Shown here: positions 19,195-29,054 of the stretch, in pieces | Layout: each line of letters begins with the position of its first letter | Numbering within the stretch: the first letter of the stretch is position 1 | Origin: Elysia marginata | Lineage: Eukaryota > Mollusca > Gastropoda > Plakobranchidae | Assembly (NCBI GenBank): GCA_019649035.1 | Contig: BMAT01000660.1 | Span: 16,960 to 46,013, forward strand | DNA: 29,054 nucleotides | Direction: 5' to 3' | Position numbers and translations under genes: made by a program | Notes under the pieces: model-generated | Databases searched by the model: none | The model's input: the letters and a program-made list of their open reading frames with translations, nothing else | What the model was told of the DNA's origin: nothing

Positions 19195-19407
19195 TACGTT
19201 TGTGTATGTTTATCTCTTTAGTCATCACATAATTATTGTTTCAATTTTCCCCCTTCTTCTGTAGAAATACCCATCGTTCATCACCTGTTTATCCAGTGTG
19301 GTGTAATGTCGAAACCAACCCTAGGTGTTGAAAAATAAACAATAACTATGAAAGCTACATGTGACAGAAGTTGGGAACAAATATATTTAATATTTCCATA
19401 TTTAATA

Positions 19408-19590
19408 AGAGATGGAAAGAAGAGGAGAAAGAAGGAGGAGGAGCGAGAGAAATAGATAAATGAATGAAGAAGAAGACGAAGAAGGAGAAGATGGAAAAAA
19501 GAATAATAAGAAGATGAAAATGGAAGGGGGGGGGGGTTGAAGAAGGAGCAGGAGAAAGAGGAGGACGAAGAGGTAGTAGAAAGAAGAGTC
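19408..19590 (+). repeat. Purine-rich low-complexity region
   Basis: Interspersed gaagaa, gaggag and a run of G (19526-19536). The minus-strand frames (SSSSSF..) are artefacts. Confidence 0.8.
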
Positions 19591-20030
19591 GACAAATACA
19601 TAGTCAAGCATTAGCAGGAAGAACAGAAGTATGTGTTATTACACCCTTTTTCAAAGTGCGGTGAAGGAAATGAACACGATGATATGAAAAATAAGCCTTT
19701 ATTTAGCTCTCCCACCAAATACGATACAATGGTTGCAGAGTATAGGAAATACCATAGCACAATGGTGTAAGAACCTTATAGATAAAGAAGCCATCCAGAA
19801 ATATAAAAAGAATTATAGTTAGATATACTGCAGATAGACGCATAAACGACGAATAGGCTAAAACTTTATCTTGAATTTAATATACAAAGAGAGGTCAGCT
19901 AGGACAGCGCTATCCAAACCAGAGAAGGAGGGATTTAAGTTGAGAGTGGATGAATAAACGAGAGAGATAGACAGAGACGAAGCACAAGAGATAGAGATGG
20001 GTGGTGTGCGTGCGAAAGGGAGAGACCTAA

Positions 20031-20100
20031 GAGAGAGAGAGAGGGAGAGAGATTAAGAGAGAGAGTGAGGAAGGGGGGAGCAGACAGAGAGAAAGAGAGA

Positions 20101-20149
<49 letters not shown>

Positions 20150-20284
20150 GAAGCAGACATAGAGAGTGAGAGAGACGGACAGAGAGGAAGAGAGCGAGGG
20201 AGACAGAGAGGGAGAGAGAAAGGGAGGGAAAGCAGACAGAGAAAGAGAGAACAGAGGTAGTGAGAGAGAGAGAGAGAGAGAGAG
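20031..20284 (+). repeat. (GA)n-rich region
   Basis: Pure GA tracts at about 20108-20147 and 20260-20284 are joined by degenerate GA/GGGA/CAGA stretches. The Leu/Ser-repeat minus-strand frame is an artefact. Confidence 0.95.
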
Positions 20285-20689
20285 AACGACAAAGACAAAA
20301 GAGGAATGAAATCCATACTTTTGTATTTTTAAAGCATCCTATATTTTCTTAATAAAAAGGAGTACCTATTATTTTAAATAAATGTAATGGCTAAGAAGGG
20401 AGAGGGTCGATACATCGATACGATCTACAACCCTTTTCTCTTTAGCCGCATTTCTAACTTAAGTTCAGTCATTTTCATGTTAGGAAGAAAAGTTCAGTAT
20501 GTTATTGAATTACAAAAAAGTAGACTTAATTTAACTTGGTAAATGAAAATTGGGACCGTCTAAAAATGTCGACTATGGAAGTTTTTTCTGTCACAAAATG
20601 GCCTAGATAGACGAAACAATATCGCACCCCTTCCTCCCGTCTATAGTTGATGCATTTAATGTTTGATATATCTAACTATAAGCTTGTTT

Positions 20690-22075
20690 TTCTTGCTCTT
20701 GTTCTCGGTGTCGACTTCAAATATTGCCCGCCGTCTGGTGGATGAAACCGTTGGCCTTTCCTAGAGTTTCGTCTGGAAGTCTGTGGGACTGCTCCAAATT
20801 TCCTGTCTAAGTAATCTTTAGTTTTGGCAGTCTTGTATATGTGCTGCAGTTTCAGCATCTTCTTTACAGCAGAGGCATGTCTGGCCAATCTTGTGCGTTT
20901 TGTACATGTGTGCCTTCAGCCTGTTGAGACCAGTTCGGAGTCGGAACAAGGTTGTTTGGCCCTGCCTATTCATTCTATGCAAGCCATTTTGTCTGTTGTG
21001 GTGTGGATGTTCATTTTTCCATCTTTTTCTTAAGCTGCTTTTAAGTATGTGCCACGATAGATTATTACTCAACTGCTCTAAGTAAGATCTCCCTCGGGCT
21101 AGTGTGTCTGCTCTTAAATTGCCACCTTTTTTTGCACTGACCTGGGATCCGTTGGAGGACCAGCGTTTTTGTCATCTTATGTACTTTTTTAAGAGCATCT
21201 CTAAGGTATTCCTGTTCGGCTGCCGCGGGGTATTTTAAGTTTTGAATCGCTGAGTATCACAACATTGGCGCCTGACTGATCTGCAGCTACTTCTTCCGTC
21301 ACTCTTAGTGTCAGCTTGATTGCTTTTAGCTCTGCTTTGTAGTTCGTGCAGTGCACACTTGTGTGTCCTGATGTTTCTGCATTTCTTCAATCTGACACAA
21401 GTATTTTTATACACCACTGCCTCCTTTTCTCTAGTGCCAATTTTCGCAGAGCCGTATGTGTATACATATATCCATTTGTTTTTGGGGTACATACCTGTAA
21501 GGTAACTAGAGGTGATGTCTCTGAGTTTATTTTCTGTGTATTGGGATTTGTTCCCTATGGTTTCTATGTAGCTAACAATCTTTGATATAAACCTTTTTCC
21601 CAAGGTGGAAAGAGGTTGTGTGTTTTCATGGAGGTCAAGTTTTAAAGATCTATTATAATGTCGCTTTATTACCTCAAGGGTCTAGGATTCTCTGGCTAAA
21701 CTTGTTCACTTCATTTTGGCCTTACTCGATTCTCTAACTCTTAGGTGCATTAAGCTCTTTGGTTGGGATTTGCACTTGAGTCTTTGGGTCAGTGATTTGG
21801 TGTATGTCCGTTCTTGTAGGGGTTCTAATTCTGCTTGAGTTTTCAATAATTATATAATCGAGGTTGACTCAATGCCTCCTTTGATAAATCTGAGATTTTT
21901 ATACTGAACTATAATTTTTTACTGCTTGGAAGCTGCTTGTTACTGCCGATCCCCAGGCTGCTATACCAAACTCTAAGGTAAGCCGGACTTATCCCTTTAC
22001 ATATTGTGTCTTGAGAGTGATGGATAATGACTCCAATTTAGCTATGGCAGGAGTCGACTTTTTAACTTAAGCAAA
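20690..22075 (-). pseudogene. Decayed, 5'-truncated I-type LINE (RT thumb, RNase H, C-terminal domain)
   Basis: Reading the minus strand downward through several frames: an RT C-terminal motif LEFGIAAWGSA near 21960; a linker (TPTRTDIHQITDPK, LNAPKS); an RNase H domain beginning WIYVYTYGSAK at about 21475 and continuing ANVVILSDSK near 21247; then a C-terminal domain, FRLRTGLNRLKAHMYKTHKI and GQTCLCCKEDAETAAHIQDC (20960-20820), and a worn tail (SSPTDFQTKL, stop, ERPTVSSTRRRAIFEV). This order (RT, RNase H, then 'FRLRTGHNRL' and a CxC..H..C module) is that of I-clade LINEs, which are common in snails. There are many stops and frameshifts, and the 5' ORF, endonuclease and RT core are missing. 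It is a dead 5'-truncated copy. Confidence 0.8.
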
Positions 22076-22079
22076 ACCT

Positions 22080-22670
22080 TTGTTATCTAGAGATTTACTT
22101 AAAACGTTGATAAGATCCTACATTATCAAAGTATAAACTTTCTTTCTCTGCACCCGTTTTGATCATTATAGTGTATATTTCCTCAGGAAAATCAACCTAA
22201 ACCTTTGTCTTGCAACCGGTGCAAATAAGCTAAGCTGAAATTGCAATCGTTAAACTCCAAGGCGTTGCCTGTTTTGAACAATGGATTTAACTGAGCATTC
22301 GAAGTACAAAAATTTTCATGACGTTATCAAAGGTATGCTGAAAGTTATTAGCGCTTTTGTTAATATCAGGTATACCGAAAATTGGAGATTTTTAAAGGTT
22401 CATTTTTTTTCTCAAGTTTAAATTCCCTACATCTAACTATTTGCACTGGTTGCGAGATTTATCAGCATCTTATCTGTAGGGCCTACACCTCCTCTTCTTT
22501 CCTCCATTACGAAATCGTAATGGATGTTAAAGATCCTAGTCAACGACTGTCAGTACCTAACATTTTAAACCTTTTCCCGACTCCCCACGATTACGTGCAA
22601 GAAATCGGCTATTTGCAGGCTGGCCGTCAAGTTCTTTGCTTGTTTTTAACGTCCGCTAAGTTGCTTTCCT
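22080..22670. other. No supported gene
   Basis: The 5' boundary of the dead LINE lies at or above 22075. A 96-codon plus-strand frame (22382-22672) has no family likeness and no good donor. Confidence 0.4.
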
Positions 22671-22680
22671 GAGATGCTAA

Positions 22681-22934
22681 ATATGGAGATAAGGGTGGCC
22701 ACCAACTGACCGCTGCTTAAAATGTCGACAAAGATGGGGGGCAAAGCAAACAAACCCAAACATGTCCGGTGGAAACTTTAGCCCAGGTCCCAGGCGAGAT
22801 GTCCACTCAGACGTCACCAGGAACTGTTTGGTCGTAGTGCCTGAGCTGGATCCCATCGTCTGGGGCATCAGGAACATGTAGATTTCTACCAAGGCTAGGC
22901 TAGGGCACGATTGTGGTGTTTCCTGTCGCGCCAT
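22681..22934. other. GC-richer island, possible exon on either strand
   Basis: This stretch stands out from the AT-rich surroundings. On the minus strand an ATG at 22934-22932 in the context ccaaaATGGCGCG opens an 85-codon frame (MARQETPQSCPSLALVE...), with a possible donor (CTTG|GTAGAA) after 15 codons. On the plus strand a 40-codon frame starts at the ATG near 22763 (MSGGNFSPGPRRDVHSD...). Neither resembles a family I know, and neither has a clear acceptor. It might be a first exon, a promoter-proximal segment (the ccaaaatggcg string resembles a YY1-type site), or a piece of an unrecognised repeat. Confidence 0.25.
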
Positions 22935-22959
22935 TTTGGCAAACCAAGCTGAGTTCTGC

Positions 22960-25600
22960 TGGCCAGCAGGAGCTGTTAAGAAACTTTGCGATTGGATAGG
23001 AATGTCCTGTTCTTCTTACATAGGCAGTTTTTCAACATCACAAATAAAGAAGATTACTTAACTGACGTTTTTGCTTAAATAAATATTAAAAATAAGAAAA
23101 CGGATGCATAGTTTATTTAGCGATCAACATACAAAGGATCCCGGTGACTGTGATGGGTCATATTTTTTATAATAACGAGTGAATTAATAGAAGAATTGTA
23201 CGGCGCTGAACTCCTCTGTTTGAAATTATTGTTCAAATTTACCTATATTTATGTTACAGCTTTAACACTAGCGGCCTTGCCACTTTGCAATGTCAAATTA
23301 CGTCATGTGTGAAAAATTCGAAGTTTCACCATAAATTTGTCTTCGGCAATTACAGGTTGCCTTAAGAATCTGTTGCGAATGAGGTGGGTGCGTGGTAAAG
23401 CTAGATACAGTTTTTTTTCCAAAGTTTATAGGAAATGTCGCTTATTTGCAGTGAAGAGATGACAAGAGTATACCAAATAAACGAGTTAAAGAAACAACCA
23501 AACGAATACCGATAAATACCTCACGAAATTTTGTTGGTGTTTCAAATTTGAACAGAACAGAGCTTAGATTAGACTGACCGTAATGTAAAGAACTTTTACA
23601 ACAGCAATAGACCTAAACATTTTGACGTGGTTAGAGGTAAGAAAAATGGCTTTTTTCATTAAAAAAAAAAAGCAAGTACTATAATTATACGAATGATCAT
23701 CCCAGAACGAGGAGTGGTTAATGCCCCACCCTGGCATCATCAAAAGGGTCTTGACGTCAACCATGACTCACTGAGACAAACTCCGTGATAGAGAATGATG
23801 TAGGTGTGGACAATTTGGTCAACAAATCAAACTCGCACATAAAATACAGCAGCAACATCTTACACTTTCTCACTTCTCACTCAAACTAGAAATCGCCAGA
23901 AGTGAACAACTAAAAAGGATCATATTTTTTGTTTGGCATGGTATACATGTTGAAAAACATCTTATGGAAATACGAATTGCCGAACACTGTTTTGCATGAA
24001 GTCAAAAGTTAGATTATAGTGTTATATCATATACTTCCTTGGAGATAATACTTGAAAGCTTTTACTTTCTCATCATTAAGCCACGCTGTGAATTATATTT
24101 TCCGAGGTTTTAAGATGTCGGATGAAAGTAGTTGCTACAGTCTTTCCCCAACTTGTGTAAGTTTTTAAAAAATGATTCAACTTGTTTAAATGTGCCTTTG
24201 ATCTGCTGCTATTTACAGATGTACATTGTCGAACATTTAAACATTGTCAAAAAATTAGTGTGTTAGCCAGAAAGAAGAAAGAAGCTGATATCTGGATTCC
24301 AACTTCGAATTTTTCGATTTTTTTTCAAAGAACACCACAAAGTTCCCTGGCCGCGGACCAAGCTGACTTAACACAGAAAAATATTCTCTGAGTTGTGGAA
24401 GACACTAAGTCTTTGGGATAAGTAACTGTTGCTGGACAATTTTCTGTCTACTGACAAGAAAGGGAAAAACCATTCCTTTCAAAATGATGAGATGAGAACG
24501 CCAGAAAGACTTCGAAAAATCTACCACTCAGATGTACGCACTCTAAATATTTCGATATATAGATTGTTATTCAAATTGGAGTTGTGCGTCAGCTGTTTGC
24601 AGCTGAACTGCTTGATAGATTCATTATGTGATAGATAATGGTCGTACTCATATTGCCGTAACTGTGCTTCTCGGTACATTTATCTTGCAAACCAATGGAA
24701 ATCTCGCTATTTAAAAAATACGTGAATCTGATATTTTGAACAATGTATTGATTTTTATTCTAAGCTTCCATACGTTAAAATTGGATGGCATGTTCAATAT
24801 TTTGTGGACAGATATAAAATTTACTTTTCGGATTAAGTATAGAGAAAAAGAAGATAAATCTGTTTAAAAATCGTTTTATGACTATCCAATTCCCAATACC
24901 TGACTCATTTGTAAAGATTGCCAGAACTGCAGCATTAAGAAAACAGCTTTAAGAAACCTTATCATAATCCCATACCTTCTTCATGATCTTCAGGTTTTTC
25001 ATTCTTGTTCTTATAAAACAAAGAGCATGGCTTTAAAAACAACTGGTACACTTGTTGCACACAAAACTGTACTACAGTTTTATAATCATTTTATGACTTT
25101 AGGACTTCGCTGTGATGACAATATTTAGGTTTTTAACGATTCCAGTGGGCATTTAGGTGATTTTATACTTCTTTTCCTACAGACTTCCATCACCCCTTGC
25201 TTATTTAGAGATATTTTTATGATTTAAGAGTACTGTTCCCTTAAAAAACTTCTATCGGAAATTACCTCCCGACAATGTGAACCGGTGACTTGCCTATTGC
25301 TATGAGTATATTTCATCCATCACGTAGTGATTATTATAACTATATCAGATAGAAATAAAAACTATTGAATTCAGATATGCCCATTTATGACAAACATTTA
25401 AATTTATTTGTAATTTTAAATTTCCAAACTCAGTTGAAGAGACAAACCCACATTTATGCGCCTCGGTAAAGCTTTGAATTTTTATTTCGTCTTCATTTAA
25501 AAGTAATGTCCATATCACTGATCAATAGTGGGACAAATACTGATCTGCCATGTTTCATCTCATCTTTTTTCAAACTACACGTTTCTATGTCTACTCCCTC
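22960..25600. other. AT-rich stretch, probably intronic; no supported gene
   Basis: No exon with convincing borders was found before the acceptor at 25602. It contains a perfect TGACGTCA and a nearby TGACTCA at 23752-23770. Confidence 0.5.
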
Positions 25601-25602
25601 AG

Positions 25603-25862
25603 AGCGAAATCCCTGACGTACACCCCCTAGGGCCGTTAGTGGAACGGCCCATCTCTTTGCCCTCCACACCGACCACTATGGACGATTACCAGGAACTTTT
25701 CCCTCGGGGAGGAACCATTCCAAACGGAGGGGTAGTCAACCCTGCTTTTGCTGAGACACTGAATTCGAACCAAAACCTTCATACTCCAAATTTTCCGTTT
25801 CTGGATGTAATGAACAGCGATATTAGTAGCAGCGGCGAGAATACTCACAGACCCTCAGACAG
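25603..25862 (+). CDS. Internal exon of an unrecognised protein (87 codons)
   Basis: A pyrimidine-rich acceptor (gtttctatgtctactccctcag, AG at 25601-25602) opens a 260-nt exon. It is open throughout and closes with a strong donor (CAGACAG|GTGCGT at 25862/25863). It enters in phase 0 and leaves with two bases of a split codon. Base composition is clearly richer in G+C than the flanking DNA. The peptide begins SEIPDVHPLGPLVERP, then TMDDYQELFPRGG, NGGVVNPAFAETLNSNQN, and a Ser/Asn-rich end SDISSSGENTHRPSD. It looks like a disordered, regulatory or cytoplasmic-tail type segment, with no catalytic motif or membrane helix. A start at the ATG at 25678 (accactATGG) is an alternative, with the upstream part as 5' UTR, but the absence of stops back to the acceptor favours an internal exon. 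I do not recognise the family. Confidence 0.7.
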
Positions 25863-25885
25863 GTGCGTTCTCATTAAATGTCCTC

Positions 25886-25920
25886 CTCCTTCTTGTTCTT
25901 GTTCTTGTTGTTCTTCTTTT

Positions 25921-25963
<43 letters not shown>
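25886..25963 (+). repeat. Pyrimidine tract and (ATC)n microsatellite
   Basis: cctcctccttcttgttcttg leads into about 13 ATC units (25924-25963). It starts 23 bases after the exon donor at 25863, so the Ile-rich extension of the exon's frame is intronic. Confidence 0.95.
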
Positions 25964-25969
25964 ATGTCG

Positions 25970-28950
25970 ATTACCTATGGCAAGGATTTAGCTACGGACA
26001 AAAAAAGGCCACCCACTCCCGCCCTGGACAAGCTTTCCTGTCTGACACCATCCTTTACCCATCATTCTGATTTCTACGCATCGCTTTCATGTTTCTCTAA
26101 GCCTACCCTTGCCTCTTTCCCTCTGTGGATTTCCCTGTAATGTTTGATTATATTGCTGTGGATTCTCTTTAGTGTGTGTCTAGTACAGTGCAATATTGTC
26201 ATTTCTGTTCCTTTCTACACGCTTTCTTTCCCGCCCTCTTCTTAACTTCCTTATTTCCTACCTCTTCATGTCTTTTTTTCTCTCAGAACTCCACTCACAT
26301 CTGACTGCTTATAATGAAGGTCTGCGTTATTTTACTGCACATGTTGTGGCCTTAGAGTAAAACTTCTACTTGTAGAGCCTAGAATAAAATTTGCGAAAAA
26401 AGAAAGATAGGGTTTGTTAATTAGGAAACTCTTTGGGTTTAGTTTATGGAGTTAGGTTGCCTAACATACAAAAATGGTGAATGGAAAGTAGTATATAGAT
26501 AAATATATAAACAAACCAAAAGTGAGCCAGGCTCCTGTATAATTACAAGCTTAATTATGTTAACTTGTACATCAAGACCAACTCCAAGGATCAGAAAATA
26601 ATTTAACTGACAAGCCCCATATAATACAGTTACGCTAAAACAAATACAAACTCAAAAGATCCTTACAGGTAGAATAATAGAAAACGGTTAAGAGTAAGGA
26701 TCCAAGGGAGGAACATAAATGACATGGAAAATTAAAATAACTAAAGAAGAGGGTCAATTTACCAAATTTACCATTTTTACAGCAACGTAATTATCAAAAC
26801 TAAATTTTGGATAGATGCAAAAAAGAACGCAAAGGCAACAAAAATTATAATACACGTAATTACAATACAAAAGGAAAAGAATTTAAAAAACTTGTGGTTG
26901 CTTTTCAAGTTATAGGCAGGTAACTTAAAGCAAAACCAAAAAATTATGGCTTCTTCAAAAGCATACGGTAAAAAATGTTGCAAAAAGATTTTACACCTGC
27001 AAAAATAAATAAATAAAAGATAAAACAGGGATCAATGCCCTTTGAATATGAAACTTTCGCCGAGGCTTCCCCAAAAATCACTGAGTCTCGCATACAAGTC
27101 AGTAACAGTAATCACAACTCTAACATAACGGAAACAAGTTCGCAGATCTCACTTGTTCACATGCGATATTTTTACGACACGGTAAAACATCCACAACCCT
27201 GCACTCAAATCACGACAATGAAAATCATTACCAGAGCTCACCGAACGCGCATGAAAAAAAAACCAACCAAATTTACCGCTAGGTTGCGTTGTAAAATATC
27301 TAATTGAAAAAAAAAGGAAAAACGTTAAAGCCAGAGGAGTCTGCATGTTAAACATTATGAGAGAAATCGGAATTCTCCATAAACAGTCAAGCTGGAAACC
27401 CTTCAAAGATTAGTACGTATATACTCAATCTCGATCAATTCATAAAAAAAACAAAAAAACTTGATAACTTTAACTTTCAACAAGTCTTACGCCTGGAGTC
27501 GAATTCATATAGCCGACAAGACCCTAGATTTACGCCAAAATCAGTCCATCTTTGGCTGGTACCTACATTTTGGCATACACAGTATTTGCGTTTTTTTAGT
27601 CTAAAATTTTCGCCGAAACTTGCACTTCATATGGAACTGAACTAATGGGTAGAATTCGGATGTAGGCTAAGCCTCTTTTCTTTCTAAAAACAGTGTTGAC
27701 TTTTGCCCTGTTCAAAGCCAAATTAGGACCGTTTAAGGTCAGAGTGTATATTTCATCAAAGCAAATGACGTTTTGAAATTTTTATGAAATTTCATTGTTT
27801 ATAGAAATGTTCCGACCTCATAGAAAACTATTTGTCGGGTACCCAACCAAGTCGGACAAAGGACAGAGCTGTCAAAAGTTGCCTCCCTTCCTTTTTATCA
27901 TTATGTCGTATCTATTAGCTGTGGGTTTGTCTTATTCTTTATGTAGGCTTCTCGTCCAAAGATTGCGTAGCGAAAAAAAAACCAAATCAAAACCGCTATA
28001 GACTGTGCCCACGTTCGTGCTGTCCTAATCTTTGCCTACCGAAACCGGATGTGGCCCCTATACTATTTCTCCTACCATCTACCATTCCCTACATAATCCA
28101 AATCTGGCTAGATTTTACAACCTGATAAAATATAAAAAAATCCGACCAAATCATAATGTAGACCTGTCGAGTTTTAGCGTAGGTTTATACCTAAATGTAA
28201 TCTGACATCCGCCCAATAACTCGATTTAAGGTATATATTTCGAAAAAAGATCTTAAGCAGCTGGTCGACGGCCTCGGACAGTTAAGTCCACGGACAAATT
28301 TCCTCCCATGTCGAAACAGGGAAGTCGGGTGGCAGAAGACCACGATATTCGAGCAATCAAAGGAGCAAACTCTTTATTCCGGACGCTATTCTGTACACTT
28401 CAGCCAATTTAATTAATTTTTCTTCAATATTTATAATATCGTTTTGATACAGCTTGAGTGCACAGCTCTACAGATTTAGGGATTATTATAAACCACTGTC
28501 CAGTATTTTCAACTCCAGATTTTACAGGTAGATTGCTGAAATCGAAACAGTGCTAAAAGGATGCACATGCAGGACTCCTCTCATTATTTTAAACTAAACA
28601 GATGATAAACTGTCCCCTTTCCATATCATGTAACAAGAAGTTTTATTGGCTTAGAATTTGGGTAATCATATCAACTTTTCCACAGCCTTCTCTCTTGGCT
28701 TCCCGCAGATTTTTCGGGCGTGGATTGTCCACGCCAAAATTGGCCATACATATCGGCTTTTCTTTTAAAAGAAAACAAAGACTACCAACGACAGTTCTGT
28801 TATAGGACCACGCCTGCGAATATCCTATAAATTTCGGTTCTGGAGAGTACTAATAACGCGAAACTTTGAAGTAGTGTTGACTCTTCATAATTAGGCTTGC
28901 CTATTATTAACAGTATCTTCCATGATATTTTGATAAACATTTTGACCATG
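25970..28950. other. AT-rich stretch downstream of the unknown exon; no supported gene
   Basis: A follow-on exon would need to start by completing an AG+N codon. A candidate after ttttccacag (AG at 28683-28684) is open in that phase for about 47 codons (LLSWLPADFSGVDCPRQNWP...) to a stop near 28830, but it resembles nothing known and I do not call it. Confidence 0.4.
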
Positions 28951-28954
28951 TTTC

Positions 28955-29054
28955 TATCTGTCTATGTATCTATTTATTCTATAAATAAGGTAGGATTAGG
29001 CTACAATGTATATCTATTTATTAACATATCTTCCTATCTATCTATCTATCTATC
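28955..29054 (+). repeat. (TATC)n microsatellite at the window edge
   Basis: A degenerate TCTATCTGTCTATG and atctatttatt stretch, then clean TATC units to the last base; it continues beyond the window. Confidence 0.9.

Noticed and set aside
20053..20316. Ser/Leu-repeat minus-strand frame
   Set aside because: Translation of a GA microsatellite.
25863..26070. Extension of the unknown exon into an Ile-rich C-terminus
   Set aside because: It crosses a consensus donor and an (ATC)n microsatellite, so it is intronic read-through.
27795..28001. Downstream exon after ttgtttatag at 27795
   Set aside because: In the phase required by the exon at 25603-25862 it meets a stop after six codons.

Overview
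The window is AT-rich animal nuclear DNA, not bacterial: it has spliced exons with GT/AG borders and long introns, simple-sequence tracts, tRNA-derived SINEs, decayed LINEs, piggyBac-type and hAT-like DNA elements, and a 99-base assembly gap. A gastropod mollusc, perhaps a heterobranch, fits best. The hints are clustered tctagatct motifs, an I-like LINE tail and the style of the tRNA-SINEs. The species is an inference, not something the sequence proves. Most long open frames in all six frames are chance, low-complexity or transposon-derived.

Left third (1-6700, minus strand): three short consecutive exons encode the N-terminal part of a cyclin-fold protein that I identify as CNPPD1 (cyclin Pas1/PHO80 domain-containing protein 1). 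They lie at 5635-5548, 4561-4480 and 3136-3016. They join in frame (88+82+121 nt = 97 codons) and the protein remains collinear with the vertebrate family. The gene leaves the window on the left; I found no further exon between 3015 and 1. Its introns hold old repeats: an hAT-like MITE at 1233-1538, an 'AATTCAAGGACTTTTCCAGG' repeat at 575-710, a hairpin at 5097-5144, and diverged dispersed repeats.

Middle left (6730-9480): a small non-autonomous piggyBac-type element with TTAA target sites carries only the start of its transposase, which is interrupted by a tRNA-derived SINE with its own 13-bp target-site duplication. Further right, a LINE reverse-transcriptase fragment (about 9200-9450, minus) ends abruptly next to a tRNA-like SINE head.

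Middle (9500-20300): long non-coding DNA rich in microsatellites (CTAT, GA, GT/GA, GTCT, poly-A), a GA-rich 192-bp tandem duplication beside the assembly gap, another tRNA-SINE (about 16725-16973, minus), and one possible 76-bp plus-strand exon (13530-13605).

Right third (20300-29054): a decayed, 5'-truncated I-type LINE on the minus strand (about 20690-22075) retains the RT C-terminal part, an RNase H domain with its first catalytic Asp changed to Tyr, and the C-terminal domain. A convincing plus-strand exon (25603-25862) of an unrecognised protein follows. The possible exon at 13530-13605 ends in phase 0 and this exon begins in phase 0, so they could belong to one plus-strand gene with an intron of about 12 kb, but this is not shown. 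I see no novel defence, biosynthetic or mobile 'system'. The value of the window is the hidden multi-exon gene, the unknown exon and the nested transposons.
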